Shown in pieces: positions 1 through 6,893 of a stretch of DNA of 12,881 nt (the stretch's first letter is position 1; the number at the start of each line of letters is the position of its first letter). Position numbers and translations under genes: made by a program. The stretch is from HRBIN15 sp039630445 (GTDB taxonomy: Bacteria > Armatimonadota > Fimbriimonadia > Fimbriimonadales > GBS-DC): positions 1 to 12,881 of the forward strand of contig JBCNVA010000031.1 of the NCBI GenBank assembly GCA_039630445.1, in the 5' to 3' direction. The notes beneath the pieces were generated by a model. That model did no database searches. It was not told where the DNA came from and saw only the letters and a list, made by a program, of their open reading frames with translations.

Positions 1-69
1 CAGTGTGCTGCCCGCTCCCGCACTGACGCACTTCGCTCCCCCTCAATCTACAGAAGGAGGTTCAAGACC

Positions 70-1011
70 ATGAGACGCACGATGATGTTCGGTCTCGCCT
101 GCATGGCGTTGATAAGCACAGCGTATGTGCAGACGCGCGATGACTTTACGGGAGGCTTTAGCCCTTCGCTGCGCTGGTCATGGAAACTCCCCGGGAACAA
201 CCCTCTATGTACCTTTGATCCAAATGATCCAACAGCGGTCTCCTTCACTTCGAACGAACTGGTGATTCAAATGCGCGATGGCGGTATGTTCTCGTCCGTT
301 AACGCCCATCGCAATGTGCCCAGCTTGACCGTGACAGGTTCTATCCCCAACAACTGGTACATCGAAACCAGCTTCCGCATCGACTGGACTCCGATCGGCG
401 TTGACTACTATGTGCAAGCCGGCATTGTGATTTTCACTAGCGCTCAGAACTACTTTCAGGTGCTGGTGACGCGCGACGCCTTCAATCAAACCACCAATGT
501 CTACGGCTCCACCAATCTGGAGGAGAACGACAGCTTCGAGTGGGGCAGGCGTGTCACCAATCCCTGGGCACCTGATAGCGACTTCATCGGGTTGCGAATT
601 GCGCACAACCCGACCGATAACACTATCGAACTCTACTTTCGCCACTCGGGCACGGGTGGTTGGAGGCTGTTTGATGGGTTCAACGGTGCAGTCTATCCAT
701 CAGGCAGTCGCCAATATACCTTCATTCAGCAGTTGCTGAGCACTCCGGGCGTCAAAATCGGCGTCTACACGGATAACGCGGGCGGCGGCTATCGGGACCC
801 GTTCTACTTCGATTACTTTGAGACCAACCTGTCAGTGGCGCCTGCGGGGGATGTGAACGCCGACGGCTGCGTGGACGATGCTGACCTGCTCGCGGTGCTG
901 TTCAGGTTCGGCAATACAGGCGACTGTCTGGACGAGGATGTGAATCTGGATGGCACCGTGGATGACGCGGATCTGCTGACCGTGCTGTTCAACTTCGGCA
1001 GCGGGTGCTGA
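70..1011 (+). CDS. Secreted concanavalin-like protein with C-terminal dockerin-like repeats
   Basis: The 313-residue product has a short charged N-terminus and a hydrophobic stretch (about residues 5-20), consistent with a signal peptide. Residues about 25-255 look like a beta-sandwich (concanavalin/laminin-G or DUF1349-like) domain, with short motifs such as LRWSWKLPGNNP, VSFTSNELVI and YVQAGIVIF. The C-terminus carries two dockerin-type calcium loops, starting at D261 (DVNADG) and D290 (DVNLDG), each followed by VDDADLLxVLFxFG. The protein ends in Gly-Cys. The start is supported by AAGGAGGT at 54-61, eight bases before the ATG. It is clearly paralogous to the gene at 2565-3491, which shares the same domain order. 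Likely role: a secreted or surface protein binding a carbohydrate or matrix. The ligand is not deducible, and no catalytic motif was recognised. Domain identity is by recognition only. Confidence 0.85.
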   Translation: MRRTMMFGLACMALISTAYVQTRDDFTGGFSPSLRWSWKLPGNNPLCTFDPNDPTAVSFTSNELVIQMRDGGMFSSVNAHRNVPSLTVTGSIPNNWYIETSFRIDWTPIGVDYYVQAGIVIFTSAQNYFQVLVTRDAFNQTTNVYGSTNLEENDSFEWGRRVTNPWAPDSDFIGLRIAHNPTDNTIELYFRHSGTGGWRLFDGFNGAVYPSGSRQYTFIQQLLSTPGVKIGVYTDNAGGGYRDPFYFDYFETNLSVAPAGDVNADGCVDDADLLAVLFRFGNTGDCLDEDVNLDGTVDDADLLTVLFNFGSGC

Positions 1012-1018
1012 TTAACTG

Positions 1019-1063
1019 CCTCACCCTGATCCGTTCCACCAGCGGGGGCGGGTCAGGGTGAGG
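1019..1063 (+). repeat. Strong 19-bp intergenic hairpin
   Basis: The arms 1019-1037 and 1045-1063 pair over 19 positions: 16 Watson-Crick and three T-G (U-G in RNA), around a seven-base loop. The outer 11 pairs are perfect (CCTCACCCTGA against its complement). The T-G pairs would become A-C mismatches on the other strand, so the fold is best in RNA read on the + strand. It lies eight bases after the stop of the first dockerin gene and before the pseudopilin's ribosome binding site. No T-run follows, so it is not a standard intrinsic terminator. It could be an RNA-stabilising or processing element, a factor-dependent attenuator, or a REP-like element. Confidence 0.75.
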
Positions 1064-1091
1064 GGCACACAACCCAACAGGAGGGATCACG

Positions 1092-1904
1092 ATGAGGGCT
1101 AAAGGCTTTACACTGATTGAGTTGCTGGTCGTTATCGCGATTATTGCCATTCTGGCGGCAATCCTGTTTCCTGTGTTCGCGCAGGCGCGGGAGAGTGCCC
1201 GCAAGACGCAGTGCGCCTCCAACGCACGACAAGTCGGAATGGCTACCAATATGTACCTGCAGGACTACAGCGAGGTGTTCCCGATTGGCTATCTGGATGC
1301 GCGTCCGCTGATCGGGCGTGAAATCATCTGGCACTTTCTCATCTCGCCGTATATGGGTGAGGGGCGTTTCGAAAGCTATGCCGATGGTGCAACCTTTGAG
1401 CGTCCTGCCCCTCAGGTGCGCAGCTGCCCCTCCGCTAAATATCGGAACGCGCTGGCATTTTCGATGAGCGAGCGTATCGGTGGCAGCGGGCGCATGCAGG
1501 GTGCTAACGCGGTCTGGCGTTGCTCGAGCAATCTGGATCCATGCCTGCCTGCAGCCTATTCGATGCTTACCCATCCTGCAGAGACAATTGTCTATGGCGA
1601 TGGCACGCAGAATCAGGAGTGGGCGGGCAACTGCGGTGCGCTTTATTGGTGGACGCCCGGCTTGCTCAACGGCTGGGGTGGCAACCCCGCCCGCACCGAT
1701 GCGGAGTGGGATCTGATTGACCGCGACTTCAACGGGCTGAGTACAAACCTGCGCACTGCCTTCCAGGTGCGCTACCGACACGGCGGTAAGACCGCGATTG
1801 TCGTCTGGACGGATGGGCATGTGAAGGCGATGCGCCGGGGTACCATTCAGATACCCTGGCACTGGCAACTGGGCGGCGACCAGCCCGACCCGAACATCCG
1901 ATAG
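1092..1904 (+). CDS. Pseudopilin-like protein, prepilin-type N-terminus
   Basis: The 270-residue product begins with a classic class III signal, MRAKG|FTLIELLVV. Cleavage by prepilin peptidase is expected after G5, F6 would be methylated, and E10 is the conserved Glu at +5. The hydrophobic helix runs to about residue 27 and is followed by FPVFAQARESARK, the form typical of Armatimonadota. The C-terminus has RHGG...WTDGHVK at residues 229-245. This resembles the prepilin-processing-associated H-X9-DG signature, but ten residues lie between H230 and D241. AGGAGGG at 1079-1085, six bases before the ATG, supports the start. Such proteins are abundant in this kind of genome. They may act as minor pseudopilins of a type II secretion or type IV pilus machine, or be surface proteins using the same assembly route. 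Six cysteines are scattered through the globular part. Confidence 0.88.
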   Translation: MRAKGFTLIELLVVIAIIAILAAILFPVFAQARESARKTQCASNARQVGMATNMYLQDYSEVFPIGYLDARPLIGREIIWHFLISPYMGEGRFESYADGATFERPAPQVRSCPSAKYRNALAFSMSERIGGSGRMQGANAVWRCSSNLDPCLPAAYSMLTHPAETIVYGDGTQNQEWAGNCGALYWWTPGLLNGWGGNPARTDAEWDLIDRDFNGLSTNLRTAFQVRYRHGGKTAIVVWTDGHVKAMRRGTIQIPWHWQLGGDQPDPNIR

Positions 1905-1909
1905 GGGCG

Positions 1910-2578
1910 ATGCAAGGGCGAACCATCCAGTTTTCGGGCTTTACATGGCGCGTGAAGGCGAGCCGAACGCCCGTCGGACCCGGGCCGAACTACTTCTCTG
2001 ACTCGGACTGCAATGTGTGGCTGGATGCACGGGGACGACTCCATCTCAAAATCACCCGTGTCGGCAGTCGCTGGGAGTGTGCCGAGGTCATCTGCACACG
2101 CTCGCTGGGCTACGGAACCTACCGATTCTATCTGGACAGTGAGGTGCATGATTTAGACCCGAATGTCGTGCTGGGATTATTCACCTGGAGCGACACGCCT
2201 GCATATGGCTACCGCGAAATCGACATCGAGTTCGCCCGTTTTCAAGGCGTGTCTGGACCCAACGGCTACTACACGATCCGCCCGCATGACCCGGGACACC
2301 CGCAATTCAGCTTTCGGTGGCCCGCGCTTGTGCGCCAATCAGTCCACCTCTTTCGCTGGGAGCCCGGACGGCTCTCTTTTCGCAGCGTGCGCGGGCATCG
2401 CCCTGAACCGTCCAGTCCAAGTGCGATTGTTGCCGAGTGGACTTATACGGGCGGCTTTGTGCCTCCGCCTGGTGACGAAACGCCGCGGATTAACCTCTGG
2501 CTGCTGGGCGGTCAACCGCCTGTGAGTGGGCGTGAGGTAGAGGTTATCATCAGCAGGTTTGAATATGCAGGGCTATAG
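1910..2578 (+). CDS. Glycoside hydrolase family 16-like protein
   Basis: The 222-residue protein looks like a single beta-jelly-roll GH16 domain. Residues 103-107 are EIDIE within REIDIEFAR, matching the GH16 active-site signature E-x-D-x-E, in which the first Glu is the nucleophile and the last the acid/base. Flanking features also fit: LGYGTYRFYL (67-76), then DPNVVLGLFTW (83-93) before the signature, and NLWLLGG near the C-terminus. Expected activity is hydrolysis or binding of beta-glucans or galactans, but substrate cannot be assigned. There is no signal peptide or membrane segment, which is odd beside three exported proteins. The ATG lies five bases after the pseudopilin stop with only a weak AGGGGC upstream, so translational coupling is likely. 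The end overlaps the next gene by 14 bases from that gene's preferred start. Confidence 0.85.
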   Translation: MQGRTIQFSGFTWRVKASRTPVGPGPNYFSDSDCNVWLDARGRLHLKITRVGSRWECAEVICTRSLGYGTYRFYLDSEVHDLDPNVVLGLFTWSDTPAYGYREIDIEFARFQGVSGPNGYYTIRPHDPGHPQFSFRWPALVRQSVHLFRWEPGRLSFRSVRGHRPEPSSPSAIVAEWTYTGGFVPPPGDETPRINLWLLGGQPPVSGREVEVIISRFEYAGL

Positions 2579-3491
2579 GCGTTATTCTGGCATCATGTGG
2601 GCTGTGGGGGCGAGCCTGCTGTGTGCGTTCGCTGCCGCCCAGCCACAATTTGACGACTTTCTGGGGAGATTCGATGCCCGCCTGCGCTGGAGCTGGCAGG
2701 TTCCCCACAATAATCCGCTCAATACCCACGACATGACTCGCGTCAGTTTCACCAGCGATACGCTTACAATCACGGCGCAGGGAGGCACGCTGTATCAGCA
2801 GTACAATAACATCCGCAACCTGCCAAGCTTGGGTGTACCTGCGCTGCGCGGCGCATGGAGCATCGAAACGCGCGTGCGCCTGCAGCGGAATGGGCTTTCC
2901 AGTGCCTATCTGCAAGCGGGGATCGTGCTGCTGCGCGATGCCGATCACTACTTCAATCTGCATCTGGTGCACATGCCTGAGCAGAATAACTGGCTTTCAG
3001 TGAGTGGTGGGCACGAATGGAACGGTGTTTATCAATGGACAGGACTTAGTGGGATCGTCTGGAACCCGAACGAGGGCGACACAGTGCGTCTGCTGATTCG
3101 GTATGAAACGGACAGCGGGCAGGTGCGCTTTTTCTACGATCGCGAGGACGGCACATACTGGCGCGAGATGAGCGGTTCTCCGAAACCACTGAGTGATTTC
3201 CCTGCGCTTCAGGTGGTGGCGCAACAGGGCGGGCAGATAGGGCTGTATGTGGATACCGCAGGCGGCACGGGAACGCCCGCCCCTATTGCCTCCTTCGATT
3301 ATCTGCTTATCCTCAGCGACTATCACCACGCCGATATAAATCAAGACGGCATCGTGGACGATGCCGACCTGCTAACCGTGCTGTTCGCCTTTGGGGAAAC
3401 AGGCTGCAATCGCCCAGCAGATATTGTGCGCGATGGTGTGGTGGACGACGCCGACCTGCTGGAGGTGCTGTTCGCGTTTGGCGGGTCATAG
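2565..3491 (+). CDS. Secreted concanavalin-like protein with dockerin-like repeats, paralogue of the 70-1011 gene
   Basis: The preferred start is ATG 2565 (308 residues), seven bases after AGCAGG (2552-2557). An in-frame TTG at 2559 would add two residues, and ATG 2595 is a further option. Residues about 11-25 form a signal peptide with likely cleavage after AFAAA. The main domain shares LRWSWQVPHNNP, VSFTSDTL and YLQAGIVLL with the gene at 70-1011 and has the same order of blocks, so the two are paralogues. The dockerin-like tail has loops at D257 (DINQDG) and D286 (DIVRDG), each followed by VDDADLLxVLFAFG. In the second loop the usual Asn at position 3 is V288, so calcium binding there may be weakened. 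It overlaps the GH16 gene by 14 bases. Likely an exported surface or matrix protein; ligand unknown. Confidence 0.85.
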   Translation: MQGYRRYSGIMWAVGASLLCAFAAAQPQFDDFLGRFDARLRWSWQVPHNNPLNTHDMTRVSFTSDTLTITAQGGTLYQQYNNIRNLPSLGVPALRGAWSIETRVRLQRNGLSSAYLQAGIVLLRDADHYFNLHLVHMPEQNNWLSVSGGHEWNGVYQWTGLSGIVWNPNEGDTVRLLIRYETDSGQVRFFYDREDGTYWREMSGSPKPLSDFPALQVVAQQGGQIGLYVDTAGGTGTPAPIASFDYLLILSDYHHADINQDGIVDDADLLTVLFAFGETGCNRPADIVRDGVVDDADLLEVLFAFGGS

Positions 3492-3497
3492 GCGCGG

Positions 3498-3503
3498 TAT
3501 AAT
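3498..3503 (+). promoter_or_regulatory. -10 box giving a probably leaderless mRNA
   Basis: A perfect TATAAT lies in the 20-base gap before the SIS-domain gene, eight bases ahead of its ATG at 3512. With the usual six to seven bases from the -10 box to the transcription start, the RNA would begin at or within about two bases of the ATG. No purine-rich ribosome binding site is present between them. The -35 region is not clear: TTGGCG at 3478-3483 gives only a 14-base spacer. Confidence 0.6.
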
Positions 3504-3511
3504 TCCCTGCG

Positions 3512-4246
3512 ATGCGCACGGACTACTTTCAGCAGGTGCTGAGCCGTCTGCAGGCGGTGATGGTCAGCCAGCAAGGGGTGATGGAGCAAGCAGCGCAGTG
3601 GATCGCGGACGCCCTCGCGAGCGACCATCTCATCTGGGTGTTTGGCGCGTCGCACGCGGGCATCCTGACAGAGGAGCTGGTCTACCGTGCGGGCGGACTG
3701 GTACCGATTAGCCCGATTTTTATCCCTGGGCTGACCTGTGATGTGCGCCCAATCACGCTTACCTCCACGCTGGAGCGGCTGGACGGCTACGCAGCGTCCG
3801 CCGTGCGCGAGGTGCCCATTCAGGCGGGTGATGTGCTGATTGTGCATTCAGTGTCGGGGCGGAACGCCGCGCCTGTGGAGGTCGCTCTGTACGGCAAGGA
3901 GCGCGGGGCGCGGGTGATTGCGTTGACTTCACTGGACTATTCGCAATCGGTTAGCCCGCGTTCCAAAACGGGCAAGCGACTGTTTGAAGTGGCAGACCTG
4001 GTGATCGATAACGGGGCGCCGCGCGGCGATGCCGTCGTGCAGCTACCCGACTTTCCGCAACCCGTCGCGCCTGTCTCCACCGTGCTGGGCGCTGCAATTC
4101 TGAATGCGATTATTGCAGAGGCGTGTGCCCTGCTGCTGGAGCGTGGCATTCAGCCCCCCGTGTTTCTATCCGCCAATCTGGAAGGGGGCGACGCGCATAA
4201 CGCCCGCCTGATGAGCCGCTATCGGGGGCGAGTGCTGTACTTGTAA
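3512..4246 (+). CDS. SIS-domain sugar-phosphate-binding protein, UPF0309-like
   Basis: The 244-residue protein has the fold of the sugar isomerase (SIS) family in its single-domain UPF0309-like form. Visible blocks are an N-terminal helix, then VFGASHAG (43-50), the phosphosugar-binding loop VHSVSGRNAAPVEVA (111-125), a second strand VIALTS (135-140), and the C-terminal SANLEGGDAHN (220-230) followed by RYRGR, which is typical of this group. SIS proteins bind phosphorylated sugars as isomerases or as regulatory domains; the substrate for this group is not established. No helix-turn-helix is attached, so this is not an RpiR-type regulator. It has its own promoter, apparently leaderless, after the surface-protein cluster. 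It may handle sugars released by the GH16 enzyme, but that is only a guess from position. Confidence 0.85.
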   Translation: MRTDYFQQVLSRLQAVMVSQQGVMEQAAQWIADALASDHLIWVFGASHAGILTEELVYRAGGLVPISPIFIPGLTCDVRPITLTSTLERLDGYAASAVREVPIQAGDVLIVHSVSGRNAAPVEVALYGKERGARVIALTSLDYSQSVSPRSKTGKRLFEVADLVIDNGAPRGDAVVQLPDFPQPVAPVSTVLGAAILNAIIAEACALLLERGIQPPVFLSANLEGGDAHNARLMSRYRGRVLYL

Positions 4247-4285
4247 AGCATCTTGAAGGAAGCCTCTGGCACGCGCGAGATGCTT
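4246..4285. repeat. 8-bp inverted repeat after the SIS gene
   Basis: AAGCATCT at 4246-4253 is exactly complementary to AGATGCTT at 4278-4285, with a 24-base loop. It starts on the last base of the SIS stop codon and lies upstream of the kinase promoter. It is too open to be a good intrinsic terminator and has no T-run. It could be a protein-binding site, or chance. Confidence 0.35.
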
Positions 4286-4309
4286 AACCAAGCCCTCATC
4301 GCTAAGGGG

Positions 4310-4315
4310 TATCAT
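4310..4315 (+). promoter_or_regulatory. Probable -10 box of the kinase gene
   Basis: TATCAT matches the -10 consensus at five of six positions and lies 11 bases before the kinase ATG. This predicts a 5' leader of only about five bases. No Shine-Dalgarno-like run lies between the box and the ATG; AAGGGG at 4304-4309 is upstream of the predicted transcription start. The -35 region is weak. Confidence 0.45.
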
Positions 4316-4326
4316 ACGGCTGAGTC

Positions 4327-6843
4327 ATGGCTCATCTGGAATGGCTGGCGGAGTTGCTACAGGTCGCTGCGAGCGGGGCAAGCACCGAAAGCCTGGCGAA
4401 GTTATTGAGGTGCATCGCGGAACGAACGGGCGTCTGGAACGGCATCCTCCAGCGGCGTACCGACGCCACCCCCTTAGTGCTGATGCAAGCGCCGACGCTC
4501 CCTGTGCATAAGCTGCCCGACCAGCTGGATGAGTCCAGCAGGCTCTGTTCGGATGATTTGGTCTGTTGGCGCGTGGAGCCGCTGCCCTTGCCGAACACCT
4601 TCTATGCGTTGCGCATTCCGCGGGAACAGGCAAACGATCCGCTCTGGAACGTCCTTGTTGAGCTGGTACGGCTGCTCTGTCGTCAGGAGCAGCTCCACCA
4701 AGAGATTGATGACCTGCGTCGCCAGTCGGAGCGACGCCTGCTCACGGTGGCGACCTTGTACGAAACCGCCTTAGCCTCGTCCCAGCAGGAGTTGGAACGC
4801 TTCCTGCAAATCGTTACGGAGCGCGCCGCACATGTCATGGAGGCGCAAGCCTGCACCCTGATGCTGCTTCAACCCGACCAGAACACGCTGACTATCGCTG
4901 CCAGCTATGGGCTACCGTCCGAGCTGGTGCAGCAGGTACGCATCCCGTTAGGCGAGGGAATTGCGGGGCGCGTGGCGCTCACGGGCGAGCCAATCATCCT
5001 CACCGATCCCGCGCAGCATCCCGAACTTGCCCATATCACACCCCGCCCTGAAATCAGCAGCTCGATCTGCATGCCCTTGCGCAATCGGGCGGGCAACCTG
5101 CTGGGTGTGTTGACCCTGCGCCGCCTCCACCCTGCGCCCCCCTTCACCAGTGAGGATCTGAACGCCTTCACCATTTTCGCCAACCAGATTGCTCTCGCTA
5201 TCGAGAACGCCCGCCTCTATGCCGACCTGCATCGGCGTGTGCAGGAGCTGACCACGCTGGTGAACCTCTCGCAAGTGGTCAGCGCAGTGCTGGACATCGA
5301 GACCCTGCTGGAGCTGGTGGGGCGGCAGATCGAGCAGGTAGTTGGCTTCTCCCGCTATGCCCTCTTTCTGCAAAGCGAGTCGTCGCGTGCCTATCAGCCC
5401 TACCTGATGCGCGGCTACACCCGTGAGATGTTCCCCCCGCGCGGCTTTCGCAAAGGGCAGGGCGTGATCGGCATCGTCGCCAAAAAGAAAATGCCTCTCG
5501 TGGTGCAGGATGCCCGTAATGAGCTGCAACCGATACGCGGCTTCGGTCGCACAATCGGCGCTAACCGCTACTGCGTATTACCCATCGTCGTGCACGGCAG
5601 CTGTATCGGCGTCGTGCTTGCCGATAACGCCGATCGCAGTGGTGTGTTCAGTTCCGAGCAGGTGGACCTGCTCAGCGTCTTTACCATGCAGGCAGGCGTC
5701 GCCATCGAAAATGCCCGCCTCTATCGCGAAATGGAACAGCGCTATCGCGAGATTCAGAACCTTGCTGCCTTCCGCAACAATATCTTGCGCAGTCTGGGGG
5801 CGGGCATATTTACCTTGAACGCAACAGGGTACATTACCACATGGAATCGTACCGCTCAGGCTATCACGGGCGTTCGCGCGCGGGATGTTCTGGGCACGCA
5901 CTACAGGGAGCTGTGCCATTGGCTCAGTGAACAGATTGATCAGGACGCGCTCCAGCGACTGCAAAATGCGTTTGACGAGGTTTTAGAAGGCGGCGGCGCC
6001 CGCACCCTCTACCGAATCCCTTTCCGTAAATCGCTCAACGGGCACGACGAGGTGCGGATCCTCAATTTCACCGTGACCCCTCTCATTATGAGAGGCAGTG
6101 AGGGCACAGGGGGTGCCGTGGTCGTGTTCGAGGACATCACCGAATATCACCGCCTCGAGACGCGCCTGAGCCAGATGGAGCGCCTGGCGGAGATCGGACA
6201 GATGACCGCCACTATTGCACACGAAATTCGTAATCCGCTTACGGCACTCAAAGGCGCTGCCGACCTGCTCGTGCAGGAAGAAGGGCTTCCAGAATCGGTT
6301 TATGCCTACATCGATATCATCCGTCAAGAAGTGATGCGCCTGAACGAGATTGCCGAAGAGTTTTTGGAGTTCGCCCGACCGTTTGTGTTGAACCGACGCG
6401 AGATTGCCCTGCGTCCCCTGCTGGAACGGCTGATGCAAGCGCTCGCGCTCTATTTCAAGGAAGCAGGCGTGGTCGCCCAGTTAGAGGTGAGAGGCGAGCC
6501 AGTCGCCATGCTCGATCCCGCCCGCATCGAGCAAGTGTTGCGCAATCTCATCCAGAACGCCATTCAAGCGATGCCAGATGGTGGATACCTCTTTCTGCGC
6601 GCCGGCGAGGAAGATGACAGGGTCTACCTGCAGGTGCAGGACACGGGTGAGGGTATCCCGCCAGAAATCCGTGAGAAAATTTTCTCTCCCTTTTACACCA
6701 CACGCACGCGGGGAACCGGACTGGGGTTAAGCATCGTTCAAAAGATTGTGCAGGCACACCAAGGCGAGGTGCGCGTCGAGTGCCCTGCCGAAGGAGGCTC
6801 TATCTTTACCATATGGCTACCGAAAATGGAGAGAGGAGATTAA
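4327..6843 (+). CDS. Soluble GAF-GAF-PAS sensor histidine kinase
   Basis: The 838-residue kinase has no transmembrane segment and probably senses in the cytoplasm. Residues 1-110 are unassigned and could be a degenerate sensor domain. A short coiled coil (about 118-145) precedes GAF1 (about 150-297) and GAF2 (about 310-466); both end in the same AIENARLY linker. A PAS domain with TTWNRTAQAITG spans about 487-605. HisKA holds the H-box AHEIRNP, with H632 the predicted autophosphorylated residue. The ATPase domain shows the N-box NLIQNAIQAM (N744), G1 DTGEGI (D772), FSPFYTT and G2 GTGLGLSIV (796-804). This is the NtrB/AtoS-like arrangement that partners NtrC-type regulators, as found next door. 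The signal is unknown; GAF domains can bind cyclic nucleotides, haem or other small ligands. The start ATG has no clear ribosome binding site. Confidence 0.93.
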   Translation: MAHLEWLAELLQVAASGASTESLAKLLRCIAERTGVWNGILQRRTDATPLVLMQAPTLPVHKLPDQLDESSRLCSDDLVCWRVEPLPLPNTFYALRIPREQANDPLWNVLVELVRLLCRQEQLHQEIDDLRRQSERRLLTVATLYETALASSQQELERFLQIVTERAAHVMEAQACTLMLLQPDQNTLTIAASYGLPSELVQQVRIPLGEGIAGRVALTGEPIILTDPAQHPELAHITPRPEISSSICMPLRNRAGNLLGVLTLRRLHPAPPFTSEDLNAFTIFANQIALAIENARLYADLHRRVQELTTLVNLSQVVSAVLDIETLLELVGRQIEQVVGFSRYALFLQSESSRAYQPYLMRGYTREMFPPRGFRKGQGVIGIVAKKKMPLVVQDARNELQPIRGFGRTIGANRYCVLPIVVHGSCIGVVLADNADRSGVFSSEQVDLLSVFTMQAGVAIENARLYREMEQRYREIQNLAAFRNNILRSLGAGIFTLNATGYITTWNRTAQAITGVRARDVLGTHYRELCHWLSEQIDQDALQRLQNAFDEVLEGGGARTLYRIPFRKSLNGHDEVRILNFTVTPLIMRGSEGTGGAVVVFEDITEYHRLETRLSQMERLAEIGQMTATIAHEIRNPLTALKGAADLLVQEEGLPESVYAYIDIIRQEVMRLNEIAEEFLEFARPFVLNRREIALRPLLERLMQALALYFKEAGVVAQLEVRGEPVAMLDPARIEQVLRNLIQNAIQAMPDGGYLFLRAGEEDDRVYLQVQDTGEGIPPEIREKIFSPFYTTRTRGTGLGLSIVQKIVQAHQGEVRVECPAEGGSIFTIWLPKMERGD

Positions 6844-6876
6844 AGAGGGAGGTTCTGTCCCTCTAATTCTCTCTCC
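6828..6876 (+). promoter_or_regulatory. Imperfect inverted repeat across the kinase stop, before the regulator
   Basis: The outer arms GGAGAGAG (6828-6835) and CTCTCTCC (6869-6876) pair perfectly over 8 bp. The inner arms AGAGGGA (6844-6850) and TCCCTCT (6858-6864) pair over 7 bp with a seven-base loop. An asymmetric internal loop lies between them. The structure spans the last kinase codons and the TAA, and ends just before the regulator's AGAGGTGA at 6881-6888. AAAAA rather than T residues follow, so intrinsic termination is unlikely. It could set the kinase:regulator expression ratio by RNA stability or translational coupling. Confidence 0.55.
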
Positions 6877-6893
6877 AAAAAGAGGTGAACAGG

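Noticed and set aside
1..73. Possible C-terminal end of an upstream gene finishing at the TGA at 71-73, overlapping the first ATG
   Set aside because: Only 23 codons are visible, with no recognisable sequence. More than one frame is open over this short stretch, so coding cannot be told from chance.
850..999. Tandem dockerin repeats as a mobile or CRISPR-like DNA repeat
   Set aside because: The repetition is at the protein level with synonymous codon changes, as expected for a duplicated calcium-binding motif. No CRISPR, insertion sequence or tRNA was seen anywhere in the window.
1053..1868. 271-codon open frame on the minus strand opposite the pseudopilin
   Set aside because: It is antisense to a clear prepilin-type gene. 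In GC-rich DNA a real gene often leaves a long open antisense frame. No domain or start signal was seen.
4266..4283. Possible sigma-54 promoter (TGGCACG ... ATGCT) upstream of the kinase
   Set aside because: The distance between the GG and GC elements is two bases longer than the -24/-12 spacing requires, and the GC half is poor.
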